Source: Rhodospirillaceae bacterium (lineage in GTDB: Bacteria > Pseudomonadota > Alphaproteobacteria > Rhodospirillales > UBA2165). From it: a stretch of 64,000 nt of DNA. Below are positions 41,712-51,121 of this stretch, in pieces. The stretch lies in contig JABHAA010000041.1 in NCBI GenBank assembly GCA_018674495.1, positions 1 to 64,000 of the forward strand. Direction: 5' to 3'. How positions within the stretch are numbered: position 1 is the stretch's first letter; each line of letters starts with the position of its first letter. The notes beneath the pieces were generated by a model that ran no database searches, had not been told where the DNA came from, and saw only the letters and a program-made list of their open reading frames with translations. The position numbers were made by a program, and so were the translations under genes.

Positions 41712-43451
41712 TCACCCGCCGCGCAGTTTGCCGGTCTCAGTGTTGTCGATCTCCAACGTCTCCGCATCCAGGGCGACGCCATAGAGGTCGCGGGCGTTAT
41801 CGAGGGACACATAGCCCTGGCGCACGTCGTTTTGCACTTTTTCCGGGGGCCGGGCGTAGGGATTACCGAAGCCGCCGCCGCCGCCGGCGCGCAAGCTGAA
41901 TGCCTCGCCGGCCTTTAATTCGGCGGTTAGTACCTTGGCGTTGGCGAAGTCGTCTTTCCATTCGCCTTCCAGCTCCAGCGCGACGCCGTTGCCCATGGCT
42001 GCGCCGCCGCCTTCCAGCCCCCACGGCGTGCAATGCACCCGGTCCACCTGGGTGTTGAAGACCGAATTGTAGCGCGCCCGGACTATACGCTCGACGCCGA
42101 GACCGCCCCTATATTCACCGGCGCCGCCGGAATCGGGGATCAGGGCATAACGCTCAACAATCACCGGTGCCTTGGCTTCGGTCTGCTCGTTGGGGCTGTT
42201 GTGGGTGTCGCCGTCGTTGATGCAGACGGTGCCCGAGATGCCGTCTTCAGAGCGTTTTGCACCCCAGCCGCCGCCCTGCGGGCCGAAATTGGCCATGAAG
42301 AATTCCTTGGTCTTGGGATTGATGCCGTGCAGCATGCAGACAACCAGATCGGCGTGGTGTCCGGCGATCACCCTGTCCGGGATGGCCGGGGTCATGGCCT
42401 TGAAGACAGTATCGATCACGGTCATCGGGAACGTCATCCACCAGCGCATGGCCGCCGGGCGCACGGCGGAAATCACTTTGCCGGGCGGCAGGATCACATT
42501 CAGGTTGCGAAAGGCGCCATCATTGATCGGGTAGTCGGTGGGCGAGGTGAGGCACTTGAAGGCCACTTGCGCGCAGGCATAGCCGGCCGTTTTGCCGGAA
42601 TTATAAAAGCCCCGCACCTGCTCCGACACATTGGTCAGATCGACGGTCAATTCATCGCCCTTGACCTCGACGCGGACCCGGATTGGCACCGGCTTGCCGA
42701 CGCTGACGCCGTCATCGTCCATAAAGCTTTCGGCCTCATAAACGCCATCGGGAATAGTTAATGTGCGTTTTCGTGCTGCCGCCTCCGCATTGTCCATGAT
42801 GGCGGATATGGATTGCAGCACGGCGTCCTTGCCGTAGCGGTGCACCAGTTCCAAAAAGCGCCGCTCGCCAGTTTTGATGGCGGTAAGCTGGGCGCGCAGA
42901 TCGCCCATGGCACGGGACGGGATGCGCACATTCATGCGGATGATGTCTTCCAGAAGCGTGTTCACTTCGCCCTTGTCCGCATATTTGCATATTGGGATTT
43001 GCAGTCCTTCGGAAAAAATATCGGTGGTCATGCCGCCCAAGGTGCCGCCGATATCGATCCAATGGGCCATGCAGCAAGCGAAGGCGATCAATTCGCCGTC
43101 TTCGAATACGGGTATCGAAAATGTGACATGGTTGAGATGGCTGCCGGTGGTGTAGGCATCATTGGTAACCAGGATGTCGCCGGGATGGATGTTTTCGGCC
43201 CCGAAATGGTTCAACTTGGCCTTCACCGTTTCCGACATGCCGCGAATAAACATGGGCAGGCCGATGCCGATAGAAATGGTCTCGCCTGACGCCGTGAACA
43301 GCCCGGTGGTGAAATCCAGCGCCTCATAGATGATGGTGTTGTAGGCGGTGCGCATCAAATTGGTCTTCATCTCCTCGGTCACGGCGATGACGCCGTTGCG
43401 CACGATCTCGGTGGTTACCGGGTTGGTGGCCGGATATTTCGTCTTGCTCAT
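41712..43451 (-). CDS. Hydantoinase B/oxoprolinase family subunit
   Basis: A 579-residue HyuB-type subunit with typical stretches: MRTAYNTIIYEALDFTTGLFT, GDILVTNDAYTTGSHLNHVTFSIPVF and ASVEDDGD-like SFMDDDGVSVG. The C-terminus has NPYARPPEKVQNDVRQGYVS. It forms an ATP-dependent hydrolase with HyuA that opens hydantoins, 5-oxoproline or related rings, or, in acetone-carboxylase relatives, carboxylates ketones. Its ATG overlaps the HyuA stop as ATGA (43448-43451), so the two are translationally coupled. Confidence 0.9.
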   Translation of the reverse strand: MSKTKYPATNPVTTEIVRNGVIAVTEEMKTNLMRTAYNTIIYEALDFTTGLFTASGETISIGIGLPMFIRGMSETVKAKLNHFGAENIHPGDILVTNDAYTTGSHLNHVTFSIPVFEDGELIAFACCMAHWIDIGGTLGGMTTDIFSEGLQIPICKYADKGEVNTLLEDIIRMNVRIPSRAMGDLRAQLTAIKTGERRFLELVHRYGKDAVLQSISAIMDNAEAAARKRTLTIPDGVYEAESFMDDDGVSVGKPVPIRVRVEVKGDELTVDLTNVSEQVRGFYNSGKTAGYACAQVAFKCLTSPTDYPINDGAFRNLNVILPPGKVISAVRPAAMRWWMTFPMTVIDTVFKAMTPAIPDRVIAGHHADLVVCMLHGINPKTKEFFMANFGPQGGGWGAKRSEDGISGTVCINDGDTHNSPNEQTEAKAPVIVERYALIPDSGGAGEYRGGLGVERIVRARYNSVFNTQVDRVHCTPWGLEGGGAAMGNGVALELEGEWKDDFANAKVLTAELKAGEAFSLRAGGGGGFGNPYARPPEKVQNDVRQGYVSLDNARDLYGVALDAETLEIDNTETGKLRGG

Positions 43452-45562
43452 GATGCGCTGTCCCTTCGTTCCGCTGCCATTTCGGCGTTGATCCCGTGCA
43501 CCGAAATTACCAGGTTGCCGTAAGCATCGACGATGGCAAAATCTCCGGGCTCGATCAGCGTCGTCGAGGCGTGCTCGTCGATCACCGCCGGGCCTTCGAT
43601 GCGGTTGCCGGCTAGAAAATGGCTGCGGTTATAAGCGGGGGTATCGACGAAGCCGGTTTCCTCGCCGAAATAGATGCGCCGGCTTCCCGCCTTGGCCGCA
43701 TCGACTGGCGCCTCGGCGCCGGCTTCAATGGGCTCCAACGGCGGTTTTTGCATGGTGCCGGTGACGGCGCTGCGCAAACTGACGATTTCCGCCTGTTCGG
43801 CGGGCGCCGAGGTGCCGTAGCGGATCTCGTGAACCCGGTCGAACTCTGCCTTGATGCCGTCCCGGTCCTGATTACTAAAGTATGCCAGGGACAGATCGAC
43901 GGTGACCGCGTGTTCCTGGCCCACATAGCGCATATCGGCGGCTCGCTGGATCACGGTCTCGCCGGCGTTGATCGAGGTGCGCTCAATTGCGGCGCGCCCG
44001 GCATCTTCCATTTCCGCATAGATCGGCTCGATATCGCCGAAGTCGGCGTCGGCCAGCCGGATCGGCCAGGTGCGCACATAGTCGTAGCGCAAATCTGAAA
44101 ACAACATGCCGAAGGCGGAAAAATGTCCCGGCGCCTGCGGAATGATGATGCGGCCCATGCCGATCTCGCGGGCAACGTCAGAGGCGTGCAGGGGCCCGGC
44201 GCCGCCGATGGCGACCATGGCGAAACTAGCGGCATCCAGGCCGCGCTCGGTGGACACCGCTTTAACCGCATAGGACATGGCGGTGGCGGCGATCTTCAAG
44301 ATGCCGTCGGCGGCGGCGATCACATCCATGCCCAACGGATCGGCGATGCGTTTTTTGATGGCGGCCTCGGCGGCGCTTGCGTCCAATTGCATATCGCCGC
44401 CCAGGAAGCGGTCGGCGGCCAGCCGGCCAAGCACCAGATTGGCGTCGGTGACGGTGGGTTCCGTGCCGCCAAGGCCGTAGCAGACCGGGCCGGGACGCGC
44501 GCCGGCGCTTTCCGGGCCGACCCGGAGCGAGCCGCCGTCGCTCAAATGCGCGATGGAGCCGCCGCCGGTGCCGACTTCGGCGATATCCATCATCGCCACC
44601 TGAATCGGCAAGGCCTGATCATAGCCGCCGATCAGGGCCGAGCCGGTGGTCAGTGGCACTCCGCCCGATATGACCCCGGATTTGGCCGTGGTGCCGCCCA
44701 TGTCGAACGAGATGGCGTCTTCGATTTCAAGAACGTCGCACAGCGCCTTGGTGCCGATGACACCGGCGGCGGGCCCCGATTCCAGCATATGCACGCAATC
44801 GTTTTTGGCCTGTGCCACCTCGTAGAGCCCGCCCGTCGATTGCACCACCAAAAATGATCCGCCGAACCCTTCAGCAGAGATGCGTTCCTCGATGCCGTTC
44901 AGATAGCTGCGCACCTTGGGCCCGATATAGGCGTTGGCGGCGACCGTGGAGACGCGCTCAAACTCCCGGTATTCTTGGCTCAATTCATGGCTGACGGTGA
45001 CGAACATACCCGGATTGACGCGCTCGAAAATGGCCTTGGCGCGAATTTCGTGATCCGGGTTGCGGTAAGAATGCAAAAACAGAATGGCGGTGGCCTCGAT
45101 GCCCATGGCGCCCAGCTTCTCGGCCAGTGCCTCCACCTCCGCATCGATCAGGGGCCGGTAAACCTCGCCCTCGGCATACATGCGCTCGTTGATCTCGAAG
45201 CGTAGCGCCCGCTCGACCAGGGGGACGTGTTTTTTGAAAAACAGATTATAGGCGTCGGGCCGGTTGACGCGGCCAATCTCGTAGACATCGCGGAAACCCT
45301 CGGTGATCACCAGGGCGGTATTGGCGCCGGTGCGCTCCAATATGGTGTTGATGGCAACGGTGGTGCCGTGCAGAAACAGATTGGCGTCGGCAAATTTGAT
45401 GCCGGCTTCGCCAACCCCCATTTCGATGCCGTCCACCAGGGCGTCAGGCGTCGAAAGTTTTTTGCCGAAGCTCAAGCGCCCGGTTTCTTCATCGAAGGCG
45501 GCGATGTCGGTAAAGGTGCCGCCAATATCGGCGGCAAGACGGACGCTCAAAGCCTGTGTCAT
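43448..45562 (-). CDS. Hydantoinase A/oxoprolinase family ATPase subunit
   Basis: The 704-residue HyuA subunit has an actin/Hsp70-like ATP-binding fold, visible as DIGGTFTDIAAFDEETG (13-29), LFLHGTTVAINTILER, SFDMGGTTAKSGVI and AIGGAGPLHASDVARE. With HyuB it hydrolyses an amide ring with ATP. The TRAP transporter genes lie just upstream on the same strand (73 bases), so the imported compound is a likely substrate or precursor. Confidence 0.9.
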   Translation of the reverse strand: MTQALSVRLAADIGGTFTDIAAFDEETGRLSFGKKLSTPDALVDGIEMGVGEAGIKFADANLFLHGTTVAINTILERTGANTALVITEGFRDVYEIGRVNRPDAYNLFFKKHVPLVERALRFEINERMYAEGEVYRPLIDAEVEALAEKLGAMGIEATAILFLHSYRNPDHEIRAKAIFERVNPGMFVTVSHELSQEYREFERVSTVAANAYIGPKVRSYLNGIEERISAEGFGGSFLVVQSTGGLYEVAQAKNDCVHMLESGPAAGVIGTKALCDVLEIEDAISFDMGGTTAKSGVISGGVPLTTGSALIGGYDQALPIQVAMMDIAEVGTGGGSIAHLSDGGSLRVGPESAGARPGPVCYGLGGTEPTVTDANLVLGRLAADRFLGGDMQLDASAAEAAIKKRIADPLGMDVIAAADGILKIAATAMSYAVKAVSTERGLDAASFAMVAIGGAGPLHASDVAREIGMGRIIIPQAPGHFSAFGMLFSDLRYDYVRTWPIRLADADFGDIEPIYAEMEDAGRAAIERTSINAGETVIQRAADMRYVGQEHAVTVDLSLAYFSNQDRDGIKAEFDRVHEIRYGTSAPAEQAEIVSLRSAVTGTMQKPPLEPIEAGAEAPVDAAKAGSRRIYFGEETGFVDTPAYNRSHFLAGNRIEGPAVIDEHASTTLIEPGDFAIVDAYGNLVISVHGINAEMAAERRDSAS

Positions 45563-45634
45563 TACGCATACATCCTTGGGAATTGAAGTTGGGGCATCCG
45601 GGCCTCGGTCTTCTGTTTGGCCGCCTATTTTGGA

Positions 45635-47545
45635 CTAGGCGTTTTCTCCGGACACTCTAAGCTGGGATAATTTGGGCAGCAATACCAGAGCTGACGCCCC
45701 TAGGCCGATCAGTGGCCACAGTATCCCCGGCGCGATAAGAAGCAAGCCGCCGCCGAACAACACCAGGCGTTGCAGTACGTTGAGGAGGCCGAAAATATAG
45801 CCCCGAATGCCGCCCGCTAGCAATATGGCGCCGATGATAGCGGTGGTTACGCCGGTTATGATTTGCTCCAAGCCGCCTTGCAGTAACAGACCGTTGTTGT
45901 AGACGAAGGCGAAGGGGATCAGGAACGCGGCGATGCCTAAGCGCACGCCCTCCCAGCCGGTCTCCCACACCTTGGAGCCGGCGATACTGGCGGTTATGAA
46001 AACAGCTATACAGGTTGGCGGCGTGTAGAACGAGGCTAGCCCCCAATAGATCACGAACAGATGCGCAGCCATCGGCGGCACGTCCAATTGGATCAGCGCC
46101 GGCGCCATCAGCGTCGCCAGAGTGATATAGGCTGGCGTCGCATCCAGACCCATGCCGACGATCAGGCTGACCAGCCCGACCAAAATCAAGGTCATGGTCA
46201 GATCACCGCCGGCCAGATCGACGATGAAGCGGGACACCTTGATGCCGACGCCGGACAGCTCCAACGCGCCGATCATGATGCCGACGGCGGCGGTGATGGC
46301 GGCGACGGTGATCCAGCGCCGAACGCCCTCATCGAAAGCCTGGACGAGGCGCGCCGGTGTCAGCCAAAATTCGCGCGGCGCCAGAAAGGACGTGGCGAAA
46401 ACGGCGGCGCAGGTGTAAATGCCGGCGATGCCGGGCGGGAAGGTCTTGATGACCAGGAAATATATCAACACGCCGATCGGCATCAGATAGTACCAGCCGC
46501 GGATAAACACCGGCCAAAATTTCGGTAATTCGGAGCGCGGCAAAGCCTCGATGCCGTCTTTGCGCGCCTGCAGATGAACCGAGACGAAGACGATCAGAAA
46601 ATAGAGGATCGCCGGCACCGTGGCGGCGATGACGATGGCGGTATAGGTGGTGTTGATCCATTCGGCCATAATAAAGGCAATGGCACCCATCACCGGCGGC
46701 AGGATGATACCGCCGGTGGAGGCCACCGCCTCGACGGCGGCGGCGAAGGCGGGGGTGTAGCCGATCTTTTTCATCATCGGGATGGTGAAGACGCCGGTGG
46801 TCGCCGAGTTGCCCGATGGCGAGCCCGAGATCGAGCCGAACATGGCGCTGGCGACAACGGCGGCTTTGGCGGGGCCGCCCCTAGCCCAGCCGGTCAGGGC
46901 CAGGGCCATTTCCATGAACCAGCGGCTGGCGCCGGCGCGCTCCATCAAGGCGCCAAATATCAAAAATACGATGACGATATTGGCGGCGATGCCCAGCGGC
47001 AGGCCGAATATGCCAGCATCGCCCATATAGGCGCTGTAAAGCAGGTTGGAGACGGCAAATCCCTGACCGTATAAAAGCCCCGGCAGGAAATTCTGAAAGA
47101 CGGTGATGGCGACAAAACTCAGGATGATGATCGGCAAGGCCAGGCCGGTTGTCCTGCGCACTGCTTCCAACACCGGCACCGCCAGCATGGAAGCCAGAAT
47201 GATGCCCTTGGTATCGAGGAAGCCATACTCGCCGTAATCAAGCACCGCTTCGTGGAAAAAAATTACAAAGCCGGCGCCGGTCAGCCCCGATGCCATCAAC
47301 GTCCAGTCGTACCAGGGCACGCGCCGGAAACTGCCTTCGGCTTCGGTATCCTCGCCGTGCTTTTTGCCGAATGCCGGCAATAACAAAAATATCAGCGTCA
47401 TGGCCGATGAGATGCTGATCGCCAGATGTACGTTGGCGGGCACGAACAGGCCAAGGAAGGTATGGATTTGGGCGACCGAAAAGAAATGGTAGACGGCGAT
47501 TAGCGTCGTCAGCCCGAGGATCCACTTTGATTTATTTTGGGCCAT
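45635..47545 (-). CDS. TRAP transporter permease, fused DctQM type (TAXI system)
   Basis: The 636-residue inner-membrane protein has about 16 hydrophobic segments; a small-permease-like part (about 1-120) is fused to a DctM-like large permease. Motifs include GSISGSPSGNSATTGVFTIPMMKKIGY and GGIILPPVMGAIAFIMAEW. Fused permeases work with TAXI binding proteins, one of which is encoded 82 bases upstream. It is followed by hyuAB. Confidence 0.92.
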   Translation of the reverse strand: MAQNKSKWILGLTTLIAVYHFFSVAQIHTFLGLFVPANVHLAISISSAMTLIFLLLPAFGKKHGEDTEAEGSFRRVPWYDWTLMASGLTGAGFVIFFHEAVLDYGEYGFLDTKGIILASMLAVPVLEAVRRTTGLALPIIILSFVAITVFQNFLPGLLYGQGFAVSNLLYSAYMGDAGIFGLPLGIAANIVIVFLIFGALMERAGASRWFMEMALALTGWARGGPAKAAVVASAMFGSISGSPSGNSATTGVFTIPMMKKIGYTPAFAAAVEAVASTGGIILPPVMGAIAFIMAEWINTTYTAIVIAATVPAILYFLIVFVSVHLQARKDGIEALPRSELPKFWPVFIRGWYYLMPIGVLIYFLVIKTFPPGIAGIYTCAAVFATSFLAPREFWLTPARLVQAFDEGVRRWITVAAITAAVGIMIGALELSGVGIKVSRFIVDLAGGDLTMTLILVGLVSLIVGMGLDATPAYITLATLMAPALIQLDVPPMAAHLFVIYWGLASFYTPPTCIAVFITASIAGSKVWETGWEGVRLGIAAFLIPFAFVYNNGLLLQGGLEQIITGVTTAIIGAILLAGGIRGYIFGLLNVLQRLVLFGGGLLLIAPGILWPLIGLGASALVLLPKLSQLRVSGENA

Positions 47546-47627
47546 TGATATTCATCCATGGCGTATTATGAGCGGAAAAAGGCACGGCGGCCCTGCAACC
47601 GCCGCCGTGCCTCCCCATTGTTTTTAT

Positions 47628-48626
47628 TTATTGCAGCAAGCGCGTTTGCGTGGCTTCAAGCGCCGGCGTCCACAATCCAATTTCCTTGTAATATTTGATG
47701 GCCCCGTTGTGGAATGGAAGCTGCACATTTTTCAGGCTGTTTGCCGCTGTCCAGTTGGCCAGCTCGGGGTGGTAGGTTTTCATCAGCGCGGTGTTTTCGA
47801 TAATCGCCTTTGTCACCTTATAGACGGTGTCGTCCGATGTGCCAGCCGCCGTCAGGAACAAGGTGTTCATGGCGAATACATGCACTTCTTCTTTCAACCC
47901 GGTGAAGCTGTCGGTATCAAAGGTGCGCCCAAAGATCAGTGGCGGCAAAAGCTTCAACATTTCATCGCGCTTGGCCTTGGTGGGGTGGAAGAAGGTGAAA
48001 GCGCCGTCGGAGAAAGGCTTTTGGATATTGCCCGCCTTGCGGCCCAGCGGTACGGCGGCGCCGGCGACACTGCCGACAACCAGATTTTTGATCGCCTGGC
48101 CGGTATTGGTGGTGCCGACCGTTTTAACTTTGGACGGATCAACCCCATAGACCTTGTACATGGCATCGGTGATCAGAGCCAATTCGGGCAGCGGACGGCG
48201 CTTGCCGATAAAGGTTTTGCCTTCCAGATCCTTGGGGCCATTGACGCCCTTGCCCTTGGTGAAAACGATGGCGCGGTGGTTGGCGCCGCCCTGAACAACC
48301 AAACGGTTTTTCACCGCCCCGGATTTTTTGAACGAATACGTGCCCTTGTAGCCGGTAACCGCGGCGAAGGAATTGGCCATGCCAAACTCGATCTTGCCGG
48401 CGCCGAGGCCGCGCACGGTGGCGGCCGATCCGCCGACCGCCTGTACCGAGGTGTTGATGCCGGCCTTTTTGTTGACCACTTCGCCGACGCCGACGGCCTG
48501 GGTGTAGAAGTTACTGCCGACACTGGAGGTGCCGATACGGATCGCTTGCTGCGCATCCGCCGGCAGCGCGGCAGCAAATCCGGCGGTGGCCACCACGGCG
48601 GCCAGGAAACTCATCTTCGCATTCAT
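47628..48626 (-). CDS. TAXI family TRAP solute-binding protein
   Basis: The 332-residue exported protein has a signal peptide of about 25 residues (MNAKMSFLAAVVATAGFAAALPADA) followed by QAIRIGTSSVGSNFYTQAVGVGEVVNKKAG, the typical TAXI start. Later stretches GAANHRAIVFTKG and TNTGQAIKNLVVGSVAGAAVPLG match the family, which binds carboxylates and amino acids. The cognate fused permease is downstream. The upstream neighbour, UbiD, ends 98 bases before the start. Confidence 0.9.
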   Translation of the reverse strand: MNAKMSFLAAVVATAGFAAALPADAQQAIRIGTSSVGSNFYTQAVGVGEVVNKKAGINTSVQAVGGSAATVRGLGAGKIEFGMANSFAAVTGYKGTYSFKKSGAVKNRLVVQGGANHRAIVFTKGKGVNGPKDLEGKTFIGKRRPLPELALITDAMYKVYGVDPSKVKTVGTTNTGQAIKNLVVGSVAGAAVPLGRKAGNIQKPFSDGAFTFFHPTKAKRDEMLKLLPPLIFGRTFDTDSFTGLKEEVHVFAMNTLFLTAAGTSDDTVYKVTKAIIENTALMKTYHPELANWTAANSLKNVQLPFHNGAIKYYKEIGLWTPALEATQTRLLQ

Positions 48627-48724
48627 AATTGTTCTCCCATTCTAGTATAAATAGTAAAGTGGCTATTGTTCTTATCTGCTTCTAACACGCAACAAAACAT
48701 TTGTCTCTTGAACAATTGTCTTTC

Positions 48725-50197
48725 TTATTCAAAAAGGTGCGGGTATTTGGCGCGCACCTTTTCTTTCCACTCGGGGCTCGATTCCGCCACCTTTGGAAAA
48801 TCGTCTTTCCAGCCCCAGGGCCGGCAGGCGTCTATAATGCCGCGGTTATTGGTGTATGGCGGGCCCTGCAGCATGCTATCCAGGGGTGTTGACCAGGCAT
48901 TGCGGGTAAATTCGGTATCTTCTGGCGGATCGCACCGGGTCGACATGGCCCAGACCACGTCGAACAGGTTGGATGGGTCGATATCTTCATCGACCACCAC
49001 CACCCAACGTCCGGCATAGTTGCCGGCGTGGCAGTTGGCGGCGAGGTGCGCTGCCTGTTTGGCGTGGCCGGGATACATTTGGGTTATGGAAATAACATTG
49101 AACATGCGCCCGGCGCCGGCTTCGTGGCACCAGATACCGGCGACGCCGGGCAGGCCCGCCTTTTCCACCTCGTCCCAGATCATTGCCGATTTCACGGCGC
49201 CCCGGGCAAAGGTGAAGTTGGCCGGCGGGCGCGATGGGATCGCCATGGTCAGGATCGGATCGTTGCGGTGATAGACCCGGCGCACCTTGATGATCGGTTG
49301 CGGGCTGGCTTCGGAGGCGTAATAGCCCATGAACTCGCCGAACGGGCCTTCGGTGCGGGTCTCGTCGGGGTAAATCTCGCCCTCGAAGGCGATCTCCGCA
49401 TGGGATGGGATCGGCAGGCCGTGTAATTCCGACGGGATCACATCGAACGGGAAGCCGCGATGGCCGCCGGCGTAATCGAATTCCGATAATTCGTGATCAA
49501 TCTCCGCATGACCAGCCAGGAACAATAGCGGGTCCTGGCCGCAGCAGACGACGACCGGGCAAGGTTCGCCTTTGTCGAAATACTTCTCGCGGATGAAGCG
49601 GCCATGTTTGCCCGGCGAAATCCAGATGCCGGCGGTTTTCTCGTCATGCACCATGATGCGGTAGGTGGCGGCGTTGATCCAGCCGGTGTCCGGGTCCTTC
49701 ATGATGACGATGTCGTCGGTGCCGATATAGCGCCCGCCGTCATATTCGTGGATGAAGGGCGCCGGGAATTTCAAGATATCCACCTCGGCGTCGCGCTGGA
49801 TATTTTCCATGATCGGACCGGTCTTGACCTCTTCCGGCGGGATCAGCTCAAAATCGGTTTTCATGCGGTCCCGGTAGGATTGCACGAACGAGATGGCGGT
49901 TTCGGGTTCCGGCAGACCAAGCACCATGGCCAGCCTTTTGTAGGAATTGGCGGCGCCCGACAGAACCCGGAAGCCTTTCGGGTAACCCGGAATGTCGTCG
50001 AACAACAGGGCCGGCGCGCGGCCTGGATTATGCGCGGTGACCAACTCGCCGACGGCCGCCATTTCCAAATTCCAATCTGCGCCCTCGATCACTTCCAACT
50101 CGCCGATTTCCTGAAAGCGGACAAGCAGATCGCGCAAATCTTCATGGCGGTTGAAATTGCGGCGGTCGGAAGTGGCGGGGCTGGATTTCTGGTCCAT
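48725..50197 (-). CDS. UbiD-family prenylated-FMN decarboxylase
   Basis: The protein has 490 residues. UbiD enzymes decarboxylate unsaturated or aromatic carboxylates with prenylated FMN and a divalent metal. The pattern MKDPDTGWINAATYRIMVHDEKTAGIW gives the metal/flavin region, and RTEGPFGEFMGYYASEA holds the catalytic Glu. No UbiX flavin prenyltransferase is in this window, so it must come from elsewhere. It lies just before the TAXI-TRAP and hyuAB genes on the same strand, pointing to decarboxylation of an imported acid. Confidence 0.9.
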   Translation of the reverse strand: MDQKSSPATSDRRNFNRHEDLRDLLVRFQEIGELEVIEGADWNLEMAAVGELVTAHNPGRAPALLFDDIPGYPKGFRVLSGAANSYKRLAMVLGLPEPETAISFVQSYRDRMKTDFELIPPEEVKTGPIMENIQRDAEVDILKFPAPFIHEYDGGRYIGTDDIVIMKDPDTGWINAATYRIMVHDEKTAGIWISPGKHGRFIREKYFDKGEPCPVVVCCGQDPLLFLAGHAEIDHELSEFDYAGGHRGFPFDVIPSELHGLPIPSHAEIAFEGEIYPDETRTEGPFGEFMGYYASEASPQPIIKVRRVYHRNDPILTMAIPSRPPANFTFARGAVKSAMIWDEVEKAGLPGVAGIWCHEAGAGRMFNVISITQMYPGHAKQAAHLAANCHAGNYAGRWVVVVDEDIDPSNLFDVVWAMSTRCDPPEDTEFTRNAWSTPLDSMLQGPPYTNNRGIIDACRPWGWKDDFPKVAESSPEWKEKVRAKYPHLFE

Positions 50198-50304
50198 GGA
50201 CTTCTCCTTTAATCGGCGAACGATAGCGGCCCGGAGCCGGAAACGCCAGTTGGCTCCGGCGCTATTTACCGGCCCCTATTTATTTTTGAACGCCTAGCCC
50301 GTCT

Positions 50305-50685
50305 CTAACTTTTCAGCGGAACCGAGACTTGCGCGGCGACGATGCGCCAGCCTTCGGGTAAGCGCACCCAGCTATGGCTTTGCCGCCCCGGTGCGCCGGT
50401 GTCGGTGCGCCTTGTTTCGCAATTGGCGGTGCCGTAATCGCGCCCGAAGGTGATGACCACCAGCTTGGTAACCTCGCGAAGGAGCGGCGAGCCGCGCTGG
50501 GTCTGGCGGAAATCCTTGATCTCCTGAATGCCATAGAGCAATTCGCCGGGTGAATAGCGGAGCGTGTGCGGGCTGTCCCAGAACAGGTTGATGACCGTAT
50601 CGATATCGTTCTCTAGCAGGGCGCGGTCATATTGCCAGAACGCTTCGGTTACCTCTGCCTGAACTTCGGGGATATTGATTTCCAT
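50305..50685 (-). CDS. AtzH/HpxZ-like SnoaL-fold protein (DUF3225)
   Basis: A 126-residue cone-shaped NTF2/SnoaL fold. VTEAFWQYDRALLENDIDTVINLFWDSPHTLRY and RQSHSWVRLPEGWRIVAAQVS are characteristic of the oxalurate-catabolism protein HpxZ and of AtzH, an amidase of the cyanuric-acid pathway. It lies 107 bases upstream of ubiD on the same strand. With the RutA-like and hydantoinase genes it strengthens the case for N-heterocycle or ureide breakdown. Confidence 0.82.
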   Translation of the reverse strand: MEINIPEVQAEVTEAFWQYDRALLENDIDTVINLFWDSPHTLRYSPGELLYGIQEIKDFRQTQRGSPLLREVTKLVVITFGRDYGTANCETRRTDTGAPGRQSHSWVRLPEGWRIVAAQVSVPLKS

Positions 50686-50707
50686 CGCGTGCCTCTCTTA
50701 AGTTTTT

Positions 50708-51058
50708 TTATGGTTTCGAAAACTCAGCCACCAGCAGCCAGCCGAATTTGCGTTTGAGAAAATTATCGATGCCGGTGGGCATGAACGGGATATAGCGCTT
50801 GGCCATATGGCTGAGACTGGTTTTTTCCGGGCGAAGGCCCTTGGATTTCAAGATGCCCTCAAATTCGGTGGGGCTGTAGTGGGTGTGGAAATAGCCGTCG
50901 GTAAAATATTTCTGCACAGATGCCAGACTCTCGCCCTTGAAAATCAGGCCGCGCCCAAACAATTGGTACAGCCCCTTCAGGTAATAGCGCAGCGAGTTGC
51001 GGTTATAGACCATGATCATGCCGCGTCCGCCGGGCGCCAGCACCCGTGCCATCGGCAT
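50708..51058 (-). pseudogene. C-terminal fragment of a SAM methyltransferase
   Basis: A 116-residue reading frame that starts in the middle of a methyltransferase fold: RVLAPGGRGMIMVYNRNSLRYY corresponds to strand 5 and the loop after motif IV, and the C-terminus (YSPTEFEGILKSKGL…GWLLVAEFSK) is complete. The SAM-binding N-terminal half is absent; upstream DNA to 51110 has no motif I. It lies between the AKR and AtzH-like genes with no clear ribosome site. It is probably a remnant. Confidence 0.6.
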
Positions 51059-51121
51059 CCTGCCAGATATCCATCTATGGGTTGTCGCTCATAGCTGTTA
51101 TTTAGGGATGGTTGCGGATTT

